Origin: Skermanella aerolata KACC 11604
Lineage (GTDB): Bacteria > Pseudomonadota > Alphaproteobacteria > Azospirillales > Azospirillaceae
Assembly (NCBI RefSeq): GCF_000936425.1
Contig: NZ_AVFK01000033.1
Coordinates: 1 to 64,000 of the forward strand
Length of the DNA stretch: 64,000 nt
Direction: 5' to 3'
Part shown: one piece after another, positions 16,735 to 23,600 of the stretch
Position numbering within the stretch: the first letter of the stretch is position 1
How the letters are laid out: every line of letters begins with the position of its first letter
Position numbers and translations under genes: made by a program
The notes under the pieces: generated by a model
The model's input: the letters and a program-made list of their open reading frames with translations, nothing else
Told to the model about the DNA's origin: nothing
Database searches by the model: none

Positions 16735-17820
16735 TCAGGATGCTGACGTCGCATCGGGTACCTTGATGCCGATTTCCTCGCAGATCGCCTTGACCCGGTT
16801 GGAGGCCGCCGCGAAGGCGTCGGTGAACTGTGCTACCTTGACGCGCGGCTGCGACCACAGCGGCTGAAGCTGGTTGGCCGCCTTGACGCACAGGGCGCCG
16901 TGCTTCTCCAGCCAGCCCTCCATCACCGTGCGGTTGGCCTCGCCGTGCTCGGGATCGTCGGCCAGCAAGTGGAACAGCTCGACCGTATTGGCGAGGTTCT
17001 GTTCGTAGTCGGCTTCCGCAGCCGAAACGACGGCCGGCGTCGAGAAGTCGTTCTGGGCGGCAGCCATCTGCATGATGAAGCCGCTGCGGAACAGCTCGCC
17101 GACCATCGGCTCGAAAACGACGTTGGCCGCGAAGTACTGCTCCAGATAGTCGTCGGCGCCCATGATGGTTTCGGTCGCCTCGCGCGTTCCCTGCCAGATC
17201 GGGTCTTCCATCCAATGGGTCTTGCCGGCGGTCGCGTCGAATACCTGAAGATCCATGCCGATCTCGCTCAGGTACAGCGTCAGGTCCTGGGAGAAACGCA
17301 GCTTGTACGACGAGTTGGTCAGGATGGCGTTGTTGATCATCTGCGTGTAGCCGTAGCGCTGCGCATGCATGATCGCCTTGCCCAAACCGTATTCGGCATG
17401 TTTGTAAGCGCCCAGGTGGTCCTGGAGGATCTTGACCCAGCGGGGATCGAAGCGGGTCGGAGCACCCTGCTTGCGGGCATTGTCCACGACGTTCTTGATC
17501 ATGCCTTCGATGGTGGACTGGCGCTGATAATGCGTCCGTTCCCATTCCTGGTCGGGCGCGCGGAACTTGTGCCAGTCGGACGATTGCAGCTTCGTCCACT
17601 TCTTGCTGTAGGTCGGCGTGCCGTCGGCGAAAGAGATGATCCAATTCTGGAGCAGGTACCGTTCGGGGTCGGGCTGAACGTCTACCGTCATGTCCTCGTA
17701 ATGGGTCGCCTTGCGACCCTTGGGTTCGTAGTAATTGTACTTGCGACTGTCCCAGCCGGGAAACTTCTTGGCTCCCGCCGCACCCGATTTGACTTCCGGT
17801 GCTTCCACATGTGCCGTCAT
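16735..17820 (-). CDS. prmC: Propane monooxygenase hydroxylase small (beta) subunit
   Basis: 361 residues from ATG 17820, preceded by GGGGAGG; the open frame extends 42 codons upstream but without protein-like sequence. It begins MTAHVEAPEVKSGAAGAKKF and has FPGWDSRKYNYYEPKGRKATHYED, SFADGTPTYSKKWTKLQSSDW and RAPDQEWERTHYQRQ, typical of the ferritin-like beta subunit of soluble diiron monooxygenases. It carries no iron ligands and supports the alpha subunit structurally. Confidence 0.93.
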   Translation of the reverse strand: MTAHVEAPEVKSGAAGAKKFPGWDSRKYNYYEPKGRKATHYEDMTVDVQPDPERYLLQNWIISFADGTPTYSKKWTKLQSSDWHKFRAPDQEWERTHYQRQSTIEGMIKNVVDNARKQGAPTRFDPRWVKILQDHLGAYKHAEYGLGKAIMHAQRYGYTQMINNAILTNSSYKLRFSQDLTLYLSEIGMDLQVFDATAGKTHWMEDPIWQGTREATETIMGADDYLEQYFAANVVFEPMVGELFRSGFIMQMAAAQNDFSTPAVVSAAEADYEQNLANTVELFHLLADDPEHGEANRTVMEGWLEKHGALCVKAANQLQPLWSQPRVKVAQFTDAFAAASNRVKAICEEIGIKVPDATSAS

Positions 17821-17863
17821 TTTTGTTTTCCTCCCCTTGGCATTGCACGGTATCGAATTGCAG

Positions 17864-18922
17864 TTATCGAAGAGCAGGCGTGAACTTGTCGAAGTAGATC
17901 CGGTCGGCCTCGACCCCGGCGATCTGGAGCACCGGCAGCAGGGCATCGATCATCGGCGGCGGACCGCAGGAATAGACGTCGATCTCCTCGGCATCGCCCA
18001 TATCCGGCAGATGCGCCCGGACGACCTCGTGGATGAAGCCGGTCTCCCCCGTCCAATTATCCTCCGGGGCCGCGTCGGACAGCGCCGGGATGAACCGGAA
18101 GTCGGGCAGCTTCTTCGCCAGTTCGGCGAAGCGGTCGAGATAGAACAGGTCGCGCGCCTGGCGCGCGCCGTAGAAGAAGCGGATCGGACGGTCCGGCTCG
18201 CCGCAACCGATCTGGTCCTGAAGGATCGACCACAGCGGCGACATGCCGGAGCCTCCTCCCACCAGCACCAGCGGCCCGGATCGATTCTCGCGCCGCAGGC
18301 AGGTTCCGAACGGACCACGGAGCATCAGGCTGTCTCCCGCCTTCAGGCCGCCGTCCAGCAGGGACGAGAAGGCGCCCTGTCCGTATTTCTTGATGATGAA
18401 CTGGAGCCGGTTCGGCTCGCTCGGCGGGTTCGCCATGGAGAAGGATCGCGTGATGCCCTTGCCGGGGACCGTGATATCGACATATTGGCCGGCCCAGAAC
18501 TTCAGCGGCTGTTCGATCTCCATTTCCAGCCGGAAGATGTCGTGGGTCAGTGGGACGATGGCCGTCAGCCGGGCCGCGAAGTCCTTGACCGCGATCGATC
18601 GCGACAGCAGGTCTTCGTCGTAGTTCAGCAGTTCGACTTCGATATCGCTGTAAGCCAGTGTCCGGCACAGCAATATGTGGTTGGTGTCCCGGTCCATTTC
18701 AGATAGTGCGAAGGTCGAATATTTTAAAAGTTCGACGTCACCTTCGACCAAAACACATTTGCAACTTGAACATTGGCCTTCCTTGCAGCCGTGCATCAAA
18801 GAGATGCCCTGGCGGAACGCGGCATCGAGAACGGTTTCCCCTTCTTCGACTTCCATTTCGATGCCGGCGGGTTGCAGGAGGACCGTGTGGACCGCACGGG
18901 CGGCCAACGGGTTCTGCGTCAT
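17864..18922 (-). CDS. prmB: Propane monooxygenase reductase
   Basis: 352 residues. A plant-type [2Fe-2S] ferredoxin domain comes first, with Cys46, Cys51, Cys54 and Cys86 (GCKEGQCSSC ... LLCRT). It is followed by an FAD domain with RSFSMANPP and an NAD(P) domain with LVGGGSGMSPLW and CGPPPM. The protein would transfer electrons from NAD(P)H to the diiron hydroxylase. The domain order is the usual one for MmoC-like reductases. It lies between the alpha and beta subunit genes, 43 bases before prmC. Confidence 0.94.
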   Translation of the reverse strand: MTQNPLAARAVHTVLLQPAGIEMEVEEGETVLDAAFRQGISLMHGCKEGQCSSCKCVLVEGDVELLKYSTFALSEMDRDTNHILLCRTLAYSDIEVELLNYDEDLLSRSIAVKDFAARLTAIVPLTHDIFRLEMEIEQPLKFWAGQYVDITVPGKGITRSFSMANPPSEPNRLQFIIKKYGQGAFSSLLDGGLKAGDSLMLRGPFGTCLRRENRSGPLVLVGGGSGMSPLWSILQDQIGCGEPDRPIRFFYGARQARDLFYLDRFAELAKKLPDFRFIPALSDAAPEDNWTGETGFIHEVVRAHLPDMGDAEEIDVYSCGPPPMIDALLPVLQIAGVEADRIYFDKFTPALR

Positions 18923-18997
18923 GTTCGCTATGTCCCCTGAGTAGTCCGGTACGGGGACCGGCGTGAAGCCGGCCCCCGCCCCGTCGGTCTTGCAGCC

Positions 18998-20662
18998 TCA
19001 GATCTTGTGGACCTTGAAGCCCTTCTTGTAGTCGGCGATATGGGCGTCGCGCTGCTCGGGGGTCATGCCGCGCAGCGTGATCAAGGGGCTCTTGATCTCG
19101 TAGCCGCGCACATGGTCCAGGGTCCACATATCCTTCTCGTCGAAGGACAGGTGCGGCTGAGCGATCAGGGTCTTCCCGTCGGAACGGACGAAACCCATGT
19201 CCTTGATCGCGTCGGCCAGATCCCAGCCGTGATACATGCTTTCCCACTCGCGATGACCGCTGAAACGGCCCATCGCCGGGGTCGGCCGGCCCTGGTATTC
19301 GCCCTGGAAGGCGACCTTGTGGGTCCAGCGGTCGACTTCGTGGCCGTAGGTGTAGATCTCGCCGTCGACCTCATCGACCACGATGTCCTCGCGGATCAGG
19401 CAGGGGACGAGGTTCGACCAGCAGCGGTGCGGATAGACGTAGCCGGTATCGACGAAGGTGATCGGCGGGTTGCCGGGCTTCGACAGCTTGGCATAGTTTT
19501 CCCACCAGGCGCCGAATTCATCGTACCAGCCGGGATACTTGTGCTCGAACCACTCGAAGTCACGTTCGGTCATCGCCTCGATGCGCCAGAAGTTGGCCCA
19601 CCAGCCGGCGGAGAAGAACTGGGCGACCTTGTGGACGTAGTTCTTCTTGACGATCCGGTCAAATGCTTCGTGGACGTCGTCGTGATGGATCTTGATGCCG
19701 TATTTCTCAAGCGGCAGCATGTAGGTCCGGTAGTAATCCTCGAAGATCCAGCGGTGCCACAACTCCGCATAGCTCTCCTTGTTCTTGTCGCGGTTGGTCG
19801 TGCCGTACTCGATGATGGTCCCGATGGCGGCATCGACGATCGCGTGGTTCTGCCAGAACGCGTATTTCAGGTCGCGTTCCAGAAGCTGGTGATTGTCCGG
19901 CTCCTTCAGGATCGACATCAGCAGCGAATGGCCGTTGCCGATGTGGCGGCTCTCGTCCGACTGGACCGACAGGAACACGGTCGGCAGCGCGTAGTCGCCG
20001 TTGCGGGCGGCTTCCGACGGCATCGCGACGAACAGCGTGTTGGTGAAGGCCGTTTCGGCGACGACGGTCAGGTAGACGTTGGCCGCCGTGATGGCGTCGC
20101 CTGTGACGAAGGCCTCGCCGAACTGCCGGCCGATGCTGGTCGCGTAGCACTTGCCGAAGGCGGCTTCCGTGATATCGAACCCGGCGGGGTCGATATAGTT
20201 CTCCATGTACCACTTCTTCAGGTTCATCTGGATGGTCGAGTGCCTGAACTCATCGACCATCTGCATGGTGAACCCGGTGCGCAGGTCATCGCCCGGCGCC
20301 AGTCGTCCGACCATCGCCATGGAGCGCGCGGCGGAGATTTCCGGGAACGGGATGATAGCCAGGAACAGCTTCATCCACTCGACCCAGCGGGGTTCGACGT
20401 TGCGGAACATGTCGCCACGGAGCGCCGCGTCGAGAGCGCCGTAGACCCGGTTGTCCTTCTCTTCCTGCATCGGGAAGTAGGAGCGCAGGACCTGTTTCAT
20501 GGGGTCCTTCGGCGCCTTCGTGATCTTGTAGTCGGTCGGGAAGGTCATCGCTTCCTGAACGTATGTGGGCGTCCAGCCCAAATCCGCGACCCGGCGCGCA
20601 GCCTCGCCTATGCTGATGCCCTTTTGTGCAATGATCTTATTGAGCGTCAAACCGTCAGGCAT
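18998..20662 (-). CDS. prmA: Propane monooxygenase hydroxylase large (alpha) subunit, diiron
   Basis: 554 residues; GGGAG stands 7 bases before the ATG. All six diiron ligands expected for this family are visible: Glu108, Glu138-x2-His141 (in DEFRHS), Glu203 and Glu237-x2-His240 (in DESRH). The chain resembles PrmA/MimA of group 5 soluble diiron monooxygenases, which hydroxylate propane at C2 and also act on acetone or phenol in some hosts. The true substrate cannot be read from the sequence. It is the first gene of the leftward operon prmA-prmB-prmC-prmD-amidohydrolase-MIP18-chaperonin and follows a consensus sigma-54 promoter. Confidence 0.95.
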   Translation of the reverse strand: MPDGLTLNKIIAQKGISIGEAARRVADLGWTPTYVQEAMTFPTDYKITKAPKDPMKQVLRSYFPMQEEKDNRVYGALDAALRGDMFRNVEPRWVEWMKLFLAIIPFPEISAARSMAMVGRLAPGDDLRTGFTMQMVDEFRHSTIQMNLKKWYMENYIDPAGFDITEAAFGKCYATSIGRQFGEAFVTGDAITAANVYLTVVAETAFTNTLFVAMPSEAARNGDYALPTVFLSVQSDESRHIGNGHSLLMSILKEPDNHQLLERDLKYAFWQNHAIVDAAIGTIIEYGTTNRDKNKESYAELWHRWIFEDYYRTYMLPLEKYGIKIHHDDVHEAFDRIVKKNYVHKVAQFFSAGWWANFWRIEAMTERDFEWFEHKYPGWYDEFGAWWENYAKLSKPGNPPITFVDTGYVYPHRCWSNLVPCLIREDIVVDEVDGEIYTYGHEVDRWTHKVAFQGEYQGRPTPAMGRFSGHREWESMYHGWDLADAIKDMGFVRSDGKTLIAQPHLSFDEKDMWTLDHVRGYEIKSPLITLRGMTPEQRDAHIADYKKGFKVHKI

Positions 20663-21194
20663 GGTCTCACTCCCTGGAATTCTTGAGCGTTACAGGTTTC
20701 CGCCTTGGCCAACTTTAAAGATGTCGGCATGAGTTAAGTTTGGGGTATACGCGCCATGATTTTTCCGAGCATCGAACCTTCTTTCAAAGTTACGCTCAGA
20801 ATGCAGAATTTTTCCGCCGCGCTGCTGTCATGGTCATCTCCCCGCACTACTTCCTTGTTTATTGCACCGCATCATTGTGCAGTGATTTATTATGGTGGAA
20901 TACTCAGCAAGAGCCGTGCCAGATCTTGGGGATTTGCTATTGCCTTGTAATCGCTGGCCTGCCACAGTCTTTCCCGCACTTTGTTTATGGTCTTTGTTTC
21001 TTTGTGTGACACCCGGTCGTTGACACGTGTTTCAAAACGCATCGTTGTGAACGGTTGTGGACTAGGATACCTCTCCCGTCATGCGACAGTATGACTCCCA
21101 AGCGGGTTCCGCAGTATGCTGGCAGGGGACCGGAGACCATGCTACCTTTGCGCAGCGGCACGGATTGTCGCTTGGATCGGACGCGGAGTTGAGA
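20663..21194. other. Intergenic control region of the prm operon
   Basis: 532 bases lower in GC than the genes around it. It contains the sigma-54 promoter at 20906-20921 reading toward prmA, a leader of about 230 bases downstream of that promoter, and an imperfect palindrome at 21020-21035 that may be an activator site. No convincing gene is seen; the open frames here cut across the promoter and have no family resemblance. Confidence 0.6.
20906..20921 (-). promoter_or_regulatory. Sigma-54 (-24/-12) promoter of the prm operon
   Basis: On the minus strand the sequence is TGGCACGGCTCTTGCT, which matches the consensus TGGCACRNNNNTTGCW at every defined position, with GG and GC correctly spaced. 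Predicted start near 20895, about 230 bases before prmA. AcoR-type activators with GAFTGA loops are encoded at 10582-12534 and 23601-25454. Confidence 0.85.
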
Positions 21195-21554
21195 ATGACC
21201 GGCACACCATTCAACAAAATTACTAATGGTGAACGCGACGCGATTCTCACAGCCATTGCGGAACTTGGCGACCGCATGGAGAGACGCTTCGAGCAGGTCG
21301 ACAAGCGCTTCGAGCAGGTCGACAAGCGCTTCGAGCAGGTGGCCAAGCGCCTTGAGGGAGTCGATATGCGCTTGGAGACGACTGATGGTCGTATCAAGGA
21401 GATCGAAACCGAAATCAAGGTCATGAAGTACGACGTGATTGAAGCCAAGCTCTCGGTGAGGAACCTCCCAACGTATTGGCACATGTACGTTGCCCTGACA
21501 GGCTTGGTCGTCACCGTCTTCAGCCTCATGCGTTTCGCGATGCCGGGGCATTGA
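21195..21554 (+). CDS. Membrane-anchored coiled-coil protein with heptad repeats
   Basis: 119 residues from ATG 21195; longer starts add non-protein-like sequence. Residues about 13-75 form a coiled coil, with three near-identical 7-residue units RFEQVDK/RFEQVDK/RFEQVAK followed by RLEGVDM and RLETTDG. A single transmembrane helix (MYVALTGLVVTVFSLMRF) lies near the C-terminus. The topology is that of small tail-anchored coiled-coil proteins widespread in bacteria, with no known function. It faces away from prmA and ends 6 bases from a convergent small gene. Confidence 0.7.
   Translation: MTGTPFNKITNGERDAILTAIAELGDRMERRFEQVDKRFEQVDKRFEQVAKRLEGVDMRLETTDGRIKEIETEIKVMKYDVIEAKLSVRNLPTYWHMYVALTGLVVTVFSLMRFAMPGH
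21285..21368 (+). repeat. Tandem 21-bp repeat coding for a heptad
   Basis: CGCTTCGAGCAGGTCGACAA-type units start at 21285, 21306 and 21327 (two identical, one with two changes), with a diverged fourth unit at 21348. Being 21 bases, each unit adds exactly one coiled-coil heptad, so copy-number changes keep the frame. Confidence 0.8.
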
Positions 21555-21560
21555 CCCCGC

Positions 21561-21764
21561 TCACTTCTTCTCAGCCGCACCCTCCGGCTTAGCCTTCCTC
21601 TCCGCGATATACCTCGCCCCCAGTATCAGCACGCCCATGGTGAAGTCCTCGCCATGGGCGTCGATCATTTCCTGCGACAGGTCGTCGAGCCTCTGGAGGA
21701 ACGCGTTCTTGGACTCCTGCTCGGCCAAGGCTTCCGGCGATGGTTTTGCTGTGTCGGCGGTCAT
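21561..21764 (-). CDS. Small acidic protein of unknown function, end of the alcohol dehydrogenase operon
   Basis: 67 residues: an N-terminal charged stretch, then NAFLQRLDDLSQEMIDAHGEDFTMGVLILGARYIAERK. It reads like a small helical protein, without Cys or signal peptide. I do not recognise it. Its ATG overlaps the upstream gene's stop by four bases, so it is coupled to the alcohol dehydrogenase operon. Confidence 0.65.
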   Translation of the reverse strand: MTADTAKPSPEALAEQESKNAFLQRLDDLSQEMIDAHGEDFTMGVLILGARYIAERKAKPEGAAEKK

Positions 21765-22078
21765 GTCTGCGTATCTCCATGAGGGGCGTTCAGGCGGTTG
21801 ACGATGTCTTCAAGCTGCTCGATCAGGGCCTCGCGTTCGGCTTCGATCCGGCGGGCCTGCGCAATGACTTCACTATGCTCCCGCTCCAACTCGGAAAGCT
21901 GCGCTTTCAGCTCCGGGGTGGGCGCCGCCGCGATGTTCTCGCGACAGCGCTCCATTTCGAACTCCACTCCGGCGCGCCGGCCCTCCCGCGACAAGTGGGC
22001 CGAGTTCAGCTCGGTGAGCTTTGCCACGATGGCGTAGCGTTCCGCCATCATGACCTGGAACGGATCGTCAGAGGTCAT
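21761..22078 (-). CDS. Small helical coiled-coil protein of unknown function
   Basis: 105 residues from ATG 22078, which overlaps the CDGSH gene by 11 bases; the longer frame upstream is a shadow of that gene. The chain is MTSDDPFQVMMAERYAIVAK followed by a strongly helical, charged region ending LEDIVNRLNAPHGDTQT, probably a coiled coil. No domain recognised. The overlaps at both ends suggest translation coupled to the CDGSH gene and the 67-residue gene, and perhaps a complex with one of them. Confidence 0.68.
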   Translation of the reverse strand: MTSDDPFQVMMAERYAIVAKLTELNSAHLSREGRRAGVEFEMERCRENIAAAPTPELKAQLSELEREHSEVIAQARRIEAEREALIEQLEDIVNRLNAPHGDTQT

Positions 22079-22310
22079 TGTGGCGGCCGTCGCACAAGGG
22101 CGGGTTGGCGGTCTGCTTGCACCCGCACAGGAACACCGTGCCGGTGCCAGGCGCCCTCCACCCCATCGGACTGATGCCGGTACCGGCGTGGGACCCGTCA
22201 CAGATCGGCTGGGTACCGCTGCGACCGCAGCGGCACCACATCACCAGATCGCCTTCCTCCACTTCCCACTCGTAGGGTCCAACCTGGGCGATCTCGGGTT
22301 CGAGGTTCAT
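22068..22310 (-). CDS. Dual CDGSH-type iron-sulfur protein
   Basis: 80 residues with two complete CDGSH motifs: Cys26, Cys28, Cys37, His41 (CRCGRSGTQPICDGSH) and Cys62, Cys64, Cys73, His77 (CGCKQTANPPLCDGRH). Each should bind one [2Fe-2S] cluster with 3Cys-1His ligation, as in the MiNT (dual-motif) class. Such proteins can transfer electrons or clusters. It is 24 bases downstream of the alcohol dehydrogenase gene in the same direction, so a link to alkane/alcohol oxidation is likely. Confidence 0.88.
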   Translation of the reverse strand: MNLEPEIAQVGPYEWEVEEGDLVMWCRCGRSGTQPICDGSHAGTGISPMGWRAPGTGTVFLCGCKQTANPPLCDGRHNDL

Positions 22311-22334
22311 CGCGATATCCTCATCATGAGGCCC

Positions 22335-23378
22335 TCAGGGGATCAGAACAGCGCGGCCTTTGACCTTGCCGTAGTGCAGGTCGTGAAGCGCCTCGTTGGC
22401 CTGCTCCAGCCGGTATTCGCGCGTCGCGAGCTTGACCAGCCCCCGGTCGGCCAGCGCCATCAGCTCGACCAGTTCGGGATAGGTCCCGACCAGATTGCCG
22501 ACGATGGTCTTTTCCGAGGTGATCATCTCGATCGTCGGGATCTCGACCTTACCGCCATAGCCGACGATGTAGTAGAAACCGGCATTCCGCGTCATCGCCA
22601 GCCCCTTCTCGACCGCGTCGCCCTCGCCGACGAAGTCGATCACGGCCTCGGCCCCGCGCCCTCCTGTCAGCGCCAGGATCTGTTCGACCTCCGTGCCGTC
22701 GCCTTTGACCAGATGATGCGCCCCGCATTCCTTGGCGAGGTTCAGCGCCATGTCGGAGCGATCGACCGCGATGATCTCGGCGGCGCAGAGAGCCGCCAGC
22801 ACCTGAATCCCGATATGCCCCAAGCCGCCGGCCCCGATCACGACGGCGTATTCCCCCGGCAACAGATGGCGAGACGCCTTCTTGGCCGCGCGGTATGCCG
22901 TCAGGCCCGCGTCGGTGTAGGGCGCCACGTCCTTCGGCGTCAGACCGCCCGGCAGCTTGATCAGGGACCGAACGCCGGTCAGCAGATACTCGGCATAGCC
23001 GCCATTGGTGTTGATGCCGGGGAACTTGCTGTCGGTCGCGTGCATGTCGTCGCCGCGCCGGCAGGCGAGGCAATGGCCGCTGGTGACCAGCGGATGGCAG
23101 ATCACGGGATCGCCGACCTTGAAGCCCTCTACGCCGGCGCCGACCTCCTCGACCCAGCCGGCATTCTCATGTCCCATGATATAGGGAAGCTGTATATCCA
23201 CCTTGCTGCGCCAAATGCCTTCGACGATGTGAAGGTCGGTGCGGCAAACGCCGGCGCCGCCGATGCGGACGATGACATCGGTGGTCTTCTCGATCTTCGG
23301 GTCGGGGACTTCCTCGTACCGGACGAACTGCGGACTGGTCAGCGATGGATCGAATTCATAAAGCACGGCCGCCTTCAT
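22335..23378 (-). CDS. Zn-type NAD(P)-dependent alcohol dehydrogenase (MDR family)
   Basis: 347 residues from ATG 23378 (GGGAGAGG ahead); a longer frame upstream overlaps the promoter. Catalytic zinc ligands are visible: Cys45 (GAGVCRTDLH) and His70-Glu71 (MGHENAGWVEEVGAGV). The nucleotide-binding motif is VVIGAGGLGHIG. The structural-zinc lobe reads SGHCLACRRGDDMHA, in which two of the usual four Cys are replaced (Ser100 and Ala114). In propane-oxidising bacteria an MDR alcohol dehydrogenase next to prm oxidises the 1- or 2-propanol product; that is the likely role. Heads a four-gene leftward operon. Confidence 0.9.
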   Translation of the reverse strand: MKAAVLYEFDPSLTSPQFVRYEEVPDPKIEKTTDVIVRIGGAGVCRTDLHIVEGIWRSKVDIQLPYIMGHENAGWVEEVGAGVEGFKVGDPVICHPLVTSGHCLACRRGDDMHATDSKFPGINTNGGYAEYLLTGVRSLIKLPGGLTPKDVAPYTDAGLTAYRAAKKASRHLLPGEYAVVIGAGGLGHIGIQVLAALCAAEIIAVDRSDMALNLAKECGAHHLVKGDGTEVEQILALTGGRGAEAVIDFVGEGDAVEKGLAMTRNAGFYYIVGYGGKVEIPTIEMITSEKTIVGNLVGTYPELVELMALADRGLVKLATREYRLEQANEALHDLHYGKVKGRAVLIP

Positions 23379-23430
23379 GGACGCCTCTCCCTTGATGCCG
23401 GTTTCTTGGTTGGAACCGAGATCCTTAAAC

Positions 23431-23445
23431 GCAACCACCGTGCTA
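23431..23445 (-). promoter_or_regulatory. Probable sigma-54 promoter of the alcohol dehydrogenase operon
   Basis: On the minus strand TAGCACGGTGGTTGC fits TGGCACRNNNNTTGC with one mismatch (A at the first G of the -24 GG). The GC of the -12 element is kept at correct spacing. The start would fall near 23420, about 40 bases before the ATG. A sigma-54 activator gene diverges from this point. Confidence 0.6.
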
Positions 23446-23600
23446 GAACCTAAACCGACGGGTTTCAGCCATTCCCGACGATGAGCCTCTAATTTGACCG
23501 TTTACATAATCAACGACTGCTCACACCCTGACTGCGCAAAACCTGAACATAACAGGTCATCACGGTCCCCATTCAACCGAGGGACCAGGGAGGAGCAGGC

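Noticed and set aside
17821-17946. Longer N-terminus for the prmC product
   Set aside because: The extension reads as shadow of the reductase gene end, and a strong GGGGAGG stands before the ATG at 17820.
20740-21009. Open frame of 89 codons upstream of prmA
   Set aside because: Runs over the sigma-54 promoter in the opposite direction, no SD or family resemblance.
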